64,000 nucleotides of DNA from Nonomuraea polychroma. Lineage in GTDB: Bacteria; Actinomycetota; Actinomycetes; Streptosporangiales; Streptosporangiaceae. The stretch is taken from positions 2,170,001-2,234,000 of the forward strand of contig NZ_SAUN01000001.1 in the NCBI RefSeq assembly GCF_004011505.1. Direction: 5' to 3'. Positions 6,717-15,200 of this stretch are shown piece after piece. Positions within the stretch are counted from its first letter, which is position 1; every line of letters begins with the position of its first letter. Position numbers and translations under genes: made by a program. A model generated the notes under the pieces. That model saw only the letters and a program-made list of their open reading frames with translations. It made no database searches and was not told the origin of the DNA.

Positions 6717-8207
6717 ATGACGTCCAGCACTGAGGCCACCTCGAGCACCCCGCAGGTAGCGGTCAACGACATCGGGTCCGAGGAAGCCTTCCTCGCCGCG
6801 ATCGACGAGACCATCAAGTACTTCAACGACGGTGACATTGTTGAGGGCACCGTCGTCAAGGTCGATCGAGACGAGGTCCTTCTCGATATCGGCTACAAGA
6901 CCGAGGGTGTCATCCCCTCGCGCGAGCTTTCTATCAAGCACGATGTCGATCCCGCTGACGTCGTGGAAGTCGGCGAACACGTCGAGGCCCTGGTTCTCCA
7001 GAAGGAGGACAAGGAGGGTCGCCTGATCCTGTCCAAGAAGCGTGCTCAGTACGAGCGCGCCTGGGGCACGATCGAGAAGATCAAGGACGAGGACGGCATC
7101 GTCACCGGCACCGTCATCGAGGTCGTCAAGGGTGGTCTCATCCTCGACATCGGCCTCCGTGGCTTCCTCCCGGCGTCCCTGGTCGAGATGCGCCGTGTCC
7201 GCGACCTGCAGCCGTACGTCGGCCGCGAGCTCGAAGCCAAGATCATAGAGCTCGACAAGAACCGCAACAACGTGGTCCTGTCGCGCCGTGCCTGGCTGGA
7301 GCAGACGCAGTCCGAGGTTCGCCAGACGTTCCTCAACACCCTCCAGAAGGGTCAGGTCCGCAAGGGCGTCGTCTCCTCGATCGTCAACTTCGGCGCCTTC
7401 GTCGACCTCGGTGGGGTCGACGGCCTGGTCCACGTGTCCGAGCTGTCCTGGAAGCACATCGACCACCCGTCTGAGGTCGTCGAGGTGGGCCAGGAGGTCA
7501 CGGTCGAGGTCCTCGACGTCGACATGGAGCGCGAGCGCGTCTCCCTGTCGCTCAAGGCCACTCAGGAAGACCCGTGGCAGCAGTTCGCTCGCACCCACCA
7601 GATCGGCCAGGTCGTGCCGGGTCGCGTCACCAAGCTGGTGCCGTTCGGCGCGTTCGTCCGGGTCGAGGAGGGCATCGAGGGCCTGGTCCACATCTCCGAG
7701 CTGGCCGAGCGCCACGTGGAGATCCCGGAGCAGGTCGTCCAGGTCGGCGACGAGATCTTCGTGAAGATCATCGACATCGACCTCGACCGTCGTCGCATCA
7801 GTCTCTCGCTGAAGCAGGCCAACGAAGGCGTGGGCACCGAGGTCGAGTTCGACCCGACGCTCTACGGCATGGCGGCCACCTACGACGACCAGGGCAACTA
7901 CATCTACCCCGAGGGCTTCGACCCGGAGACCGGGGAGTGGCTCGAGGGCTTCGACAAGCAGCGTGAGGAGTGGGAGCGGCAGTACGCCGAGGCCCAGCAG
8001 CGCTTCGAGGCTCACAAGAAGCAGATCGAGGAGGCCCGCAAGGCCGAGGCCGAGGCGGGCGAGGCTGCTCCTTCGTCCTACAGCGGCGAGACGCAGCCCC
8101 AGCAGGGCGGCGGCGGCTCCTCGTCGTCGGCTCCGGCCAGCGGCGCGCTCGCCTCTGACGAGGCGCTCGCGGCCCTCCGCGAGAAGCTCGCGGGCGGCCA
8201 GAGCTAA
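6717..8207 (+). CDS. rpsA: 30S ribosomal protein S1
   Basis: A 496-residue S1 protein that binds mRNA on the small subunit. Four S1 OB-fold repeats are visible, each beginning with a G-x-V pattern: GTVVKVDRDEVLLDIGYKTEG, GTVIEVVKGGLILDIGLRGF, GVVSSIVNFGAFVDLGGVDG and GRVTKLVPFGAFVRVEEGIEG, each closing with ...SLK or similar. Four repeats is the actinobacterial form (E. coli has six). The tail (from about 400) is acidic and then Gly/Ser/Ala-rich, without fold. The ATG at 6717 is the start although the frame is open upstream to 6537, because MTSSTEATSSTPQVAVNDIG is the usual N-terminus and the upstream part contains the promoter. A strong terminator follows. Confidence 0.97.
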   Translation: MTSSTEATSSTPQVAVNDIGSEEAFLAAIDETIKYFNDGDIVEGTVVKVDRDEVLLDIGYKTEGVIPSRELSIKHDVDPADVVEVGEHVEALVLQKEDKEGRLILSKKRAQYERAWGTIEKIKDEDGIVTGTVIEVVKGGLILDIGLRGFLPASLVEMRRVRDLQPYVGRELEAKIIELDKNRNNVVLSRRAWLEQTQSEVRQTFLNTLQKGQVRKGVVSSIVNFGAFVDLGGVDGLVHVSELSWKHIDHPSEVVEVGQEVTVEVLDVDMERERVSLSLKATQEDPWQQFARTHQIGQVVPGRVTKLVPFGAFVRVEEGIEGLVHISELAERHVEIPEQVVQVGDEIFVKIIDIDLDRRRISLSLKQANEGVGTEVEFDPTLYGMAATYDDQGNYIYPEGFDPETGEWLEGFDKQREEWERQYAEAQQRFEAHKKQIEEARKAEAEAGEAAPSSYSGETQPQQGGGGSSSSAPASGALASDEALAALREKLAGGQS

Positions 8208-8225
8208 GGCGCCCTAGCCTTACTC

Positions 8226-8258
8226 AAGGCCCCGCACGGTTGCCGTGCGGGGCCTTTT
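8226..8258 (+). terminator. rpsA intrinsic terminator
   Basis: AAGGCCCCGCACGG (8226-8239), loop TTG, CCGTGCGGGGCCTT (8243-8256) followed by TT: a 14-bp perfect stem ending in a short T-run. Confidence 0.9.
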
Positions 8259-8655
8259 GGCGTGCTCACCCCGCGACGGTGCCGGGGCCTTCGCCCTGGT
8301 TCCACCTCCCCCACTCCGCACAGCCCACCCCCGGTCCACGCGTGTGCGGTCGGCACCCCTTGCCGGCGCCCCCGGGCATCACGTCGCCGATCACATCACC
8401 ACGGACGGCGTGCGGGCATGGTGTGCGGTGGCGCGGTGCGGTGCCGGCTTGGGCTGAGGCTCTCGCGACTGCGACGGACGCGCCGACTCTTATGGCCGGT
8501 CCCGGCAGCACAGCGAGCACAGCAGGGGTGGTCGGCAGGTGGGGGCGGCAGGGCGGGTTGCGCCGGCATCGGGCGGATGCCGACGGGGATCGTTGCCGAG
8601 GATGTCGTGGGAAAGCGGAACGATCCTTGCCGCTTTTGGCCCTAACGTCGTTCGC
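8259..8655. other. Gene-free gap between rpsA and epoxide hydrolase
   Basis: About 400 bases of GC-rich sequence. The open frames here lack family features and the one joined to the next gene is best explained as an N-terminal overextension. I see no convincing promoter, repeat or RNA gene. Confidence 0.5.
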
Positions 8656-9789
8656 ATGGATGAGATCAAGCGTTTCCGCATCGATATCCCGCAGGCCGAC
8701 CTCGACGACCTGACGGACCGGCTGCGGCGGACCAGATGGGCCAGGCAGCTGCCGGGCGGGTGGAGCCGTGGCGTGCCGGTGGAGTATCTGCGCGAGCTGG
8801 CCGCATACTGGGCCGACGGGTTCGACTGGCGGGCACAGGAGGCCAGGCTGAACGCCTTCCCGCAGTTCACCACCGAGATCGACGGGCAGACGATCCACTT
8901 CATGCACGTGCGGTCCCCTGAGCCGGACGCGCTGCCTCTGATCATCACGCACAGCTGGCCGAACTCCGTCGCCGAGCTCCTCGACGTCATCGGCCCGCTC
9001 ACCGACCCGCGCGGGCATGGGCTCGACCCCGACATGGCCTTCCACGTCGTCGCGCCGTCGCTGCCCGGGTTCGCGTTCTCGCCCTTCCCCGAGCCCGCCG
9101 ACGAGCGGCCATGGAGCATCGAGCGGGTGGCACGCACGTGGGCCGAGCTGATGAGCAGGCTCGGGTACGACCGGTACGGCGCGCACGGCAACGACGCCGG
9201 AGCACTGGTGACGCCGCAGCTGGCCGTGCTGGACCACAAGCACGTGGCCGGCGCGGTCATCACGGCCGGGCTGGGCATCCCCACCGGGGACCCCGCCGAG
9301 CTGGAGGGGCTGAGCGAGGAGGAGCTGGCCGAGTTGAAGGAGATGACCGATTGGATGGCCGGCGGCAGTGGCTACGGGCCGTATCTCGCCGCCCGGCCGC
9401 AGACGCTCGCCTACGGGTTCGCGGACTCGCCGGTGGCGCAGCTGGCCTATCTGGTCGAGCGGTTCAAGGAGTTCGACGGGTGGGGATCGGAAGCCGAGCC
9501 CGTCGATCGTGACCTGGTGCTGACGAACGCCAGCCTGTACTGGCTGACGGGGACCGGCGGCTCGTCGTCGTGGACGTATTACGAAGGGGCGGCCGGCATG
9601 CCGATCGACCAGACCGCGGTGCCGTCGGGGGCCACCCATGGCGGGCCGGCGCTGCTGCGGCGGATCGCCGAGCGCACGAACGACATCGTGTACTGGGGAG
9701 ATGCCCATTCTCCCAGCCACATGGTGGCGATGGCCTCGCCGGAGTCGCTGGTGGAGGGCATCCGCGCATTTTTCCGGATCATTGGCTGA
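8656..9789 (+). CDS. Epoxide hydrolase family protein (EHN plus alpha/beta hydrolase)
   Basis: A 377-residue protein with the epoxide hydrolase N-terminal domain (FRIDIPQADLDDLTDRL, WARQLPGGWSRGVPVEYL, residues 5-110) followed by an alpha/beta-hydrolase core. The oxyanion motif, usually HGWPGS, reads HSWPNS. The nucleophile elbow is AHGNDAGALV, with Asp in place of the serine of esterases, as expected for epoxide opening; a C-terminal histidine is available in GDAHSPSHM. Cytosolic, single gene with no obvious pathway partner. The ATG at 8656 gives the standard family N-terminus; the frame stays open upstream but that part is not conserved-looking. Substrate unknown. Confidence 0.85.
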   Translation: MDEIKRFRIDIPQADLDDLTDRLRRTRWARQLPGGWSRGVPVEYLRELAAYWADGFDWRAQEARLNAFPQFTTEIDGQTIHFMHVRSPEPDALPLIITHSWPNSVAELLDVIGPLTDPRGHGLDPDMAFHVVAPSLPGFAFSPFPEPADERPWSIERVARTWAELMSRLGYDRYGAHGNDAGALVTPQLAVLDHKHVAGAVITAGLGIPTGDPAELEGLSEEELAELKEMTDWMAGGSGYGPYLAARPQTLAYGFADSPVAQLAYLVERFKEFDGWGSEAEPVDRDLVLTNASLYWLTGTGGSSSWTYYEGAAGMPIDQTAVPSGATHGGPALLRRIAERTNDIVYWGDAHSPSHMVAMASPESLVEGIRAFFRIIG

Positions 9790-9858
9790 CCGGGGCTGAG
9801 GTTTGCGTGGCCGACATGCCCGCCGCGGCGACGCCGACCGGATAGGGTGCTGCGCGTG

Positions 9859-10332
9859 ATGATCGAACGGGCGGTGGCGGCGGACGCGGGGGAGATCCTC
9901 ACCGTGCAGCGGGCGGCGTACGTGAGCGAGGCTCAGCTCTACGGCGACCCGTTCATCCTGCCGCTCGTCGAGTCGCTGGAGCAGCTGCGGAAGGTCATCG
10001 AGACCGCCGTCGTGCTGAAGGCGCTCGACGCGGGCCGGATCGTCGGCGCCGTACGCGGTCAGGTGTCCGGCACCACCTGCCTGGTCGGCCGTCTCGTCGT
10101 CGCCCCTGACCGGCAGGGCCAAGGGCTGGGCACGGCTCTGCTGAGCGCACTGCACGAGGAGGTGCCCGAGGCCGAGGCGTTCGACCTGTTCACCGGGCAC
10201 CTGTCGGAGGTCAATCTGCGGTTTTATCGCCGCCTCGGCTATCGGGAGACGCATCGTGAGCGGATGGACGATCATCTGACGATGGTTCATCTGCGCAGGC
10301 CGCGGCCAGATCGATCCCCTCCTCAGCAGTGA
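9859..10332 (+). CDS. GNAT-family N-acetyltransferase
   Basis: A 157-residue GNAT acyltransferase. The acetyl-CoA binding motif A is LVVAPDRQGQGLGTALLSAL (R/Q-x-x-G-x-G), followed by the C-terminal FYRRLGYRET strand typical of the fold. The acceptor substrate is not predictable. Start could be ATG 9859, GTG 9856 or GTG 9847; ATG is chosen. Its last 122 bases overlap, in antiparallel orientation, the 3' end of the Clp-N gene on the other strand, so the two transcripts converge and overlap. Confidence 0.82.
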   Translation: MIERAVAADAGEILTVQRAAYVSEAQLYGDPFILPLVESLEQLRKVIETAVVLKALDAGRIVGAVRGQVSGTTCLVGRLVVAPDRQGQGLGTALLSALHEEVPEAEAFDLFTGHLSEVNLRFYRRLGYRETHRERMDDHLTMVHLRRPRPDRSPPQQ

Positions 10333-10906
10333 TCATGGCGCGGGCCATGTCGTCGTCGATCCAGCTCCAGCCCCACCGCCACTCCGAACCCGCCGGATGC
10401 TCGGCGTTGAGGCGGTCGAGGACCGGCTGGAGCCTGCTCGCGGGCACGACGATCTGATGCCGGCCCCGCCAGGGGACGTGCTCGGGCGGGTCGAGCGGCG
10501 GCACCAGCACGCCGTGCCGGCGCAGCGCCTCCACCACCCGCGCCGGCTCCAGGCCGAACAGGTGCAGCGGCGTCGCCTCCCTGCCCTGCGCCTCGTAGGC
10601 CAGCGCGAGCAGCCAGTGCTCCGGCTCCGGGCTCCGGGTGCCCGCGGCCAGCGCCAGGCCGGTGGCGACCCCGTACAGCTTGTGGAAGGCCGGGTTGGCG
10701 AAGCCGCCCGACCCGTGACCGGGTCTCGTGCGGCGGCGAGGCAGGCACTCCAGTGCCTTGGCCCGGTCGAGCCCGGCTTCGGCGAGTACGCGAGCGGCGA
10801 TCGAGTCCCCGGCCAGCAGGGCCAGGACGATGTGCTGCGGCCCCACCCAGTCGTCACCGACCGCCGTGGCCTGGTCGTGCGCCGCCCCTAGGATCGTGGT
10901 GGTCAT
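10211..10906 (-). CDS. Clp N-terminal-domain protein without ATPase
   Basis: A 231-residue protein whose start (ILGAAHDQATAVGDDWVGPQHIVLALL) is a Clp R/N repeat, the substrate or adaptor-binding helical domain of ClpC/ClpB. A second similar half (residues about 75-140, HKLYGVATGLALAAG, PEPEHWLLALAYE) completes a double repeat. No Walker A motif follows, so it is not an unfoldase. Stand-alone Clp-N proteins may bind Clp adaptors or act as regulators; that is inference. The C-terminal 40 residues are acidic and lie antisense to the acetyltransferase end. It is divergent from coaE with 48 bases between starts. Confidence 0.7.
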   Translation of the reverse strand: MTTTILGAAHDQATAVGDDWVGPQHIVLALLAGDSIAARVLAEAGLDRAKALECLPRRRTRPGHGSGGFANPAFHKLYGVATGLALAAGTRSPEPEHWLLALAYEAQGREATPLHLFGLEPARVVEALRRHGVLVPPLDPPEHVPWRGRHQIVVPASRLQPVLDRLNAEHPAGSEWRWGWSWIDDDMARAMITAEEGIDLAAACADEPSSDDRPSAHDASPDSRGGDKTAD

Positions 10907-10954
10907 ACGTCGATGATGACCCTGTACGCCCCGGTTGGTGGATAGGCTTTCCCG

Positions 10955-11557
10955 GTGTTGAAGATTGGGCTCACCGGTGGCATCGGCTCCGGTAAGAGCG
11001 AGGTGTCCAAGCGGCTCGCGGCCAGGGGCGCCGTCGTGATCGACGCCGACAAGATCGCGCGTGAGGTGGTCGAGCCCGGCACGCCTGGCCTGGCGAGGGT
11101 GGTGGCCACGTTCGGGGACGAGGTGCTCCATCCCGACGGCACGCTCAACCGGGAGAAGCTGGGGTCCATCGTCTTCGCCGACTCCGAGCGGCTGGCGGCG
11201 CTCAACGCGATCGTCCATCCGCTGGTGGGGGAGCGGGTGGCGCACCTGCAGAGTGAGGCCGCCGACGACGCGATCGTCGTCTACGACGTGCCGTTGCTGG
11301 CCGAGAACAAGCTGGCGCCGATGTACGACGTGGTCATCGTGGTGGACGCGGCCGACGACGTACGCGTCAGGCGGCTGGCCGAGCACAGGGGGATGGCGGA
11401 GGCCGACGCCAGGGCCCGTATCGGGGCGCAGGCGAGCCGGGAGGACCGGCTGGCGGTCGCCGACATCGTGGTCCCGAACGAAGGCTCGCTGGAGGAGCTG
11501 GACGCGCGGGTGCGCGAGGTGTGGGACGAGCTGGTGAGGCGGGCCGCCCGCGGCTGA
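10955..11557 (+). CDS. coaE: Dephospho-CoA kinase
   Basis: A 200-residue P-loop kinase that phosphorylates the ribose 3'-OH of dephospho-CoA, the last step of coenzyme A synthesis. The N-terminus [18 protein letters not shown] contains the Walker A motif; [13 protein letters not shown] is the nucleoside-binding DAD signature; [10 protein letters not shown] is the conserved CoaE VxDVPLLxE motif; the lid contains RLAEHRGM. The start is GTG at 10955. The gene follows polA and rpsA in the conserved actinobacterial order, separated here by three unrelated genes. Confidence 0.96.
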   Translation: MLKIGLTGGIGSGKSEVSKRLAARGAVVIDADKIAREVVEPGTPGLARVVATFGDEVLHPDGTLNREKLGSIVFADSERLAALNAIVHPLVGERVAHLQSEAADDAIVVYDVPLLAENKLAPMYDVVIVVDAADDVRVRRLAEHRGMAEADARARIGAQASREDRLAVADIVVPNEGSLEELDARVREVWDELVRRAARG

Positions 11558-11608
11558 CGCCGCCCCCCGGTGACAGGCGCTGCATCATCGGCACCGTGGC
11601 CGGGAGCG

Positions 11609-12193
11609 CTAGCCGGCTCCGTTGCCCTCGACCGCCCCATCGCCGGACACCTGCGGGGAGTTCGTCGGCGTGCCGCCGGCAGACGCCGCCGGGGTCGTCG
11701 GACCGCTCACGAGGGAGTCGCTGGTGTGCCGGGTGACGACGGACGTCTTCCTGGGGCGGACCACACGCGGGCGGTCGGAGCGCGGCCGGGCTCCTCGGGT
11801 CCGCGTCACGTGCGCCCCCTGCGGCCTGATCTCCCCCGGAGCGGCCGGACTGCGCGTGGCCGCCGGTGCGCTGGTGGCCGGAGCGGCGAGAACCGGCGTC
11901 GTGGCGGGAGACGGGGTGGTGGGAGAAACGAGGGGTGCCTGCGGGACGGGGACGGGACTGCTGGGTGCCTGGGTGACGGGGACGGGACTGCTGGAGACCG
12001 GGGTGGCGGCGGGGCTTCGGCTGAGGGCCGCCGCAGGACGCGGGGTCCGGTCCACAGCCCGGTCGGGAACGGGGTCGAGCGTGGCGCGGAAGCCCGTGGT
12101 GCCGATCAGGATCCCCGCCACCACCAGGTTGGCCACGCCGGCCAGGACGACAGCGATCTTGACCGGCCGCGCCCGCCCACGCCAGGAAGCCAT
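11609..12193 (-). CDS. Pro/Ser/Thr-rich single-pass membrane protein
   Basis: About 194 residues, not recognised as any family. It has a short basic N-terminus (MASWRGRARPVK), one hydrophobic segment (IAVVLAGVANLVVAGILIGTTG), and a long low-complexity tail rich in Pro, Ala, Ser and Thr with a near-perfect repeat SSPVPVTQAP/SSPVPVPQAP (about 11940-12000), then an Arg-rich part. Orientation is probably N-in with the tail outside, like a wall-spanning or signalling stalk. ATG 12193 is chosen; the frame is open 22 codons further. It lies 88 bases downstream of the STAND gene on the same strand and may be co-transcribed with it. Confidence 0.5.
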   Translation of the reverse strand: MASWRGRARPVKIAVVLAGVANLVVAGILIGTTGFRATLDPVPDRAVDRTPRPAAALSRSPAATPVSSSPVPVTQAPSSPVPVPQAPLVSPTTPSPATTPVLAAPATSAPAATRSPAAPGEIRPQGAHVTRTRGARPRSDRPRVVRPRKTSVVTRHTSDSLVSGPTTPAASAGGTPTNSPQVSGDGAVEGNGAG

Positions 12194-12281
12194 CCGCGAT
12201 CCCCTTCGTGCTGCTCGGCCCAACCGACACGATTGCGAGAAGGATCTTTCCACATTCACGGCCCCGCGCGGTCGCCCGCTG

Positions 12282-15200
12282 TCAGAACGGGGAGTCGAGC
12301 GGCACCTGACGCACCGTCGTCAGGTACGGGTCCAGCTCGCCCAGCTCGAACCGCGACATCCCGATGACGTGCCAGAACTGCCCGGCCGGCGCCCCATGGA
12401 TCTTGTAGCGGCCGTCGGGCGCCAGCGCCGCCCACCCTTCGGGCAGCCCGAGCAGCGTCGCCCGCCGCTCGCCTCCCTCCCAGAGGATCACCACACCGTC
12501 GTCTCCCGCGCTGGCCAGCAGATCGGCGGCAGGGCTGAAGGCCAGCGACCAGACCCGCCGGGCGTGCCCGGCCAGCTCGTGCAGCAGCCGCCCGCCGACG
12601 GTCTCCCACACCCGCACCACCAGGTCGTCGCCCCCCGTGGCCAGGCGGTCGCCGGTGGCGTTGAACGCCAGGCTCCACAGCCGCCCGTCGTGCCCCTCGA
12701 GCGTGTGGAGCAGCCGCGGCTGCCAGGGCTGGCTCGGCCGCAGCTCCCACACCATGGCCCGGCCGTCGTTGCCGGCGCTGGCCAGATGACGCCCGGAAGG
12801 GGAGAACGCCACCGCGTACACCCGGTCGGTGTGCCCCTCGAGGGTCGCCACCCGGCCGCCTGACGCCACGTGCCAGATGCGGACGAGCTTGTCGTCGCAG
12901 CCCGTGGCCACGTACACGCCGTCCGGGCTGAACGCGATCGAGCGCACACGCCCGCGGTGGTCCATCAGGTTGACCGCCAGCCGTCCGGTCGGCCGGTTCC
13001 AGATCTTGACGCTGTCGTCGTCGTTGGCCGTGGCGATCATGGTGCCGTCGGGGTTGAACGCCTCGGCCCACACATGGTCGGTCTCGGCGTTGAGCTCGCG
13101 CGCGTAGTCGCCGGTGGTGGCGTTCCAGAGGTGCACGCCGCCGTCGTTGCTGGAGGTGGCCAGCACCGGCTCGGCGGGGGAGAACACCGCGGAGATCAGC
13201 CGGTCGGAGGTGCCGGTGAACTCCCGCAGCCGCCGCCCCGTACGGGGCTCCCACACGCGCACGACGCCGTCATTGCCGCTGGTCGCCAGCATCGAGCCGT
13301 CGGCGCTGAAGCGGACCGACGAGATCCGCCGCCCGTGCCCGCGGATCACCCGCTGGCACTTGCCCGTGTCCGGGTCCCACAACCGCACTGTGCCGTCGTT
13401 GCTGGTCGTCACGAGCTGGCGCCCGTCAGGACGGTAGGCGAACGGCCAGACCGAGCTGCGGTGCCCGGACAACTCCACCCGCTGCCCGCCGTCCACCGGC
13501 TGCAGCCTGATCACGCCACTGGAGTCACCGCTCGCCAGAGTGCGGCCGTCCGGGCTGAAGGCCACGTGGTAGACGAACGCCGGATGCGTGGTGACCACCC
13601 CGCGTGCCACGCCGCCCACCGGGTCCCACAGGCGGACGCTGCAGGCCGTGTCGCCGGAGGCCAGCAGCGAGCCGTCGGGCGAGAACGCCACGCAGTAGAT
13701 GCTGCCCTGGTGGCCGGTCAGCGTGTGCCGCAGCTCCCACGTGGCGGTGTCCCACACCCTGAGAACGCCTGCCTCGTCGCCGGTGACCAGCAGACGGCCG
13801 TCGGGGGCGGCCAGCACGCGGTAGACCTTGCCGTGGTGGCCGTCGAGCGTGCGCGTCATCCGCCCGGACGCCAGGTCCCAGACCCGCACCACAGCCGCGG
13901 CGTCGCCGGTCACCAGCGCCCCGTGGACGAACGCCGCCGTGTAGATCGGCGCCTCGTGCCCGTCCAGCTCGTGGACCCGCCGTCCGGTGGCGGTCTCCCA
14001 CACGCGCACGACGCCGTCCCCGCCGCCGGCCGCCACCAGGTCGCCGGCAGGGCTCAGACGCACCGGCCAGACACCGTCGGCGTGACCGGTCAGCGTGTGC
14101 CGCAGCTCCCCGGTGAGTGCGTCACGCAACAGCACGGCGCCGTCGCTCGCGCCGGTCGCCAGCAGGTCGCCCGCGAAGGTGACCGCGTAGACACGGCCCC
14201 GATGCCCCTGCAGCGTGCGCACGGGCGCGCCGCCGGCGCACAGCAGCACGCTGCCGTCCTCGTTGCCGATGGCGATCGTGGCGCCGTCCGGACTGTAGGC
14301 GACCGGCTCGGGCAGGCGGGTGGTCTGGAAGTGGTAGCCGTACGGGACACCGATCGCGGCCGGCGCGAACTCCACCTCCACCGGCTGCCCCGGCACCACC
14401 GCCGCGCCGGGCAGGCGCGGCAGCGTGCCGGTCACGTTGATCAGCGAGGCGCGGTGCCAGCGGGCGCCCTCGACGGCCGCGTCGCTCAGGTCCACCTGCG
14501 CCAGCCGCGCCCCCGACAGGTCCGCGCCGGTCAGGTCGGCCCCGGTCAGCACCGCGCCGTCGAGCCGCGCCCCGGTGAGCTTGGCGTCGCGGAGGACGGC
14601 CCTGGACAGGTTGGTGCCCGCCAGCGTCGCCTCCGACAGGTCCGCACCGGTCAGGTCGACCTCCCGCAGGTCCCTGGCCGACAGGTCCTCGCCCTTGAGG
14701 CTGGCGCCGCGCAGGTCGGCGCGGGCGGGGGTGCGCAGCCGGGCCGCGATCTTGACGGCGTTCGCCCGGGACACGTCGTCAGCGGGCGGGTCCGCCACCC
14801 ACGCGCGCAGCGCCCGCACGTCGGCCAGGTCGCACAGGAATTCCACCGTGAGCGCCGACAGCGGCCTGCGGGACAGCAGCGTGACGTCGTCCCGCGCGAT
14901 GTGCCGGGCGATCAGCCACTCCATGACCGACGCGTGGATGAACCCGAACATGCCCTCCTCGGTCCGCACGAGCAGGCTGCCCGAGCCCATCGCGTGGGCG
15001 GCGTGCTCGGCCGACAGGTGCCCGCCGGCCAGGTCGGTCAGCGTCTCGCCGATCTCGGTCAGCTCGTCCACGCCGAGCAGCGACTCCCCGGACTCCCACA
15101 GTCGCAGCGCCAGCGCCGTCACCACCCGCAGGAGCTCCTCGGCGGTCAGCGCCGTCGCCGAGCCGGGCACTCTGGCCCGGCGTTCCTCGAACGCCAGCCA

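Noticed and set aside
8259..8655. Extension of the epoxide hydrolase N-terminus to 8539
   Set aside because: The added 39 residues lack the family pattern; ATG 8656 gives the usual EHN start.
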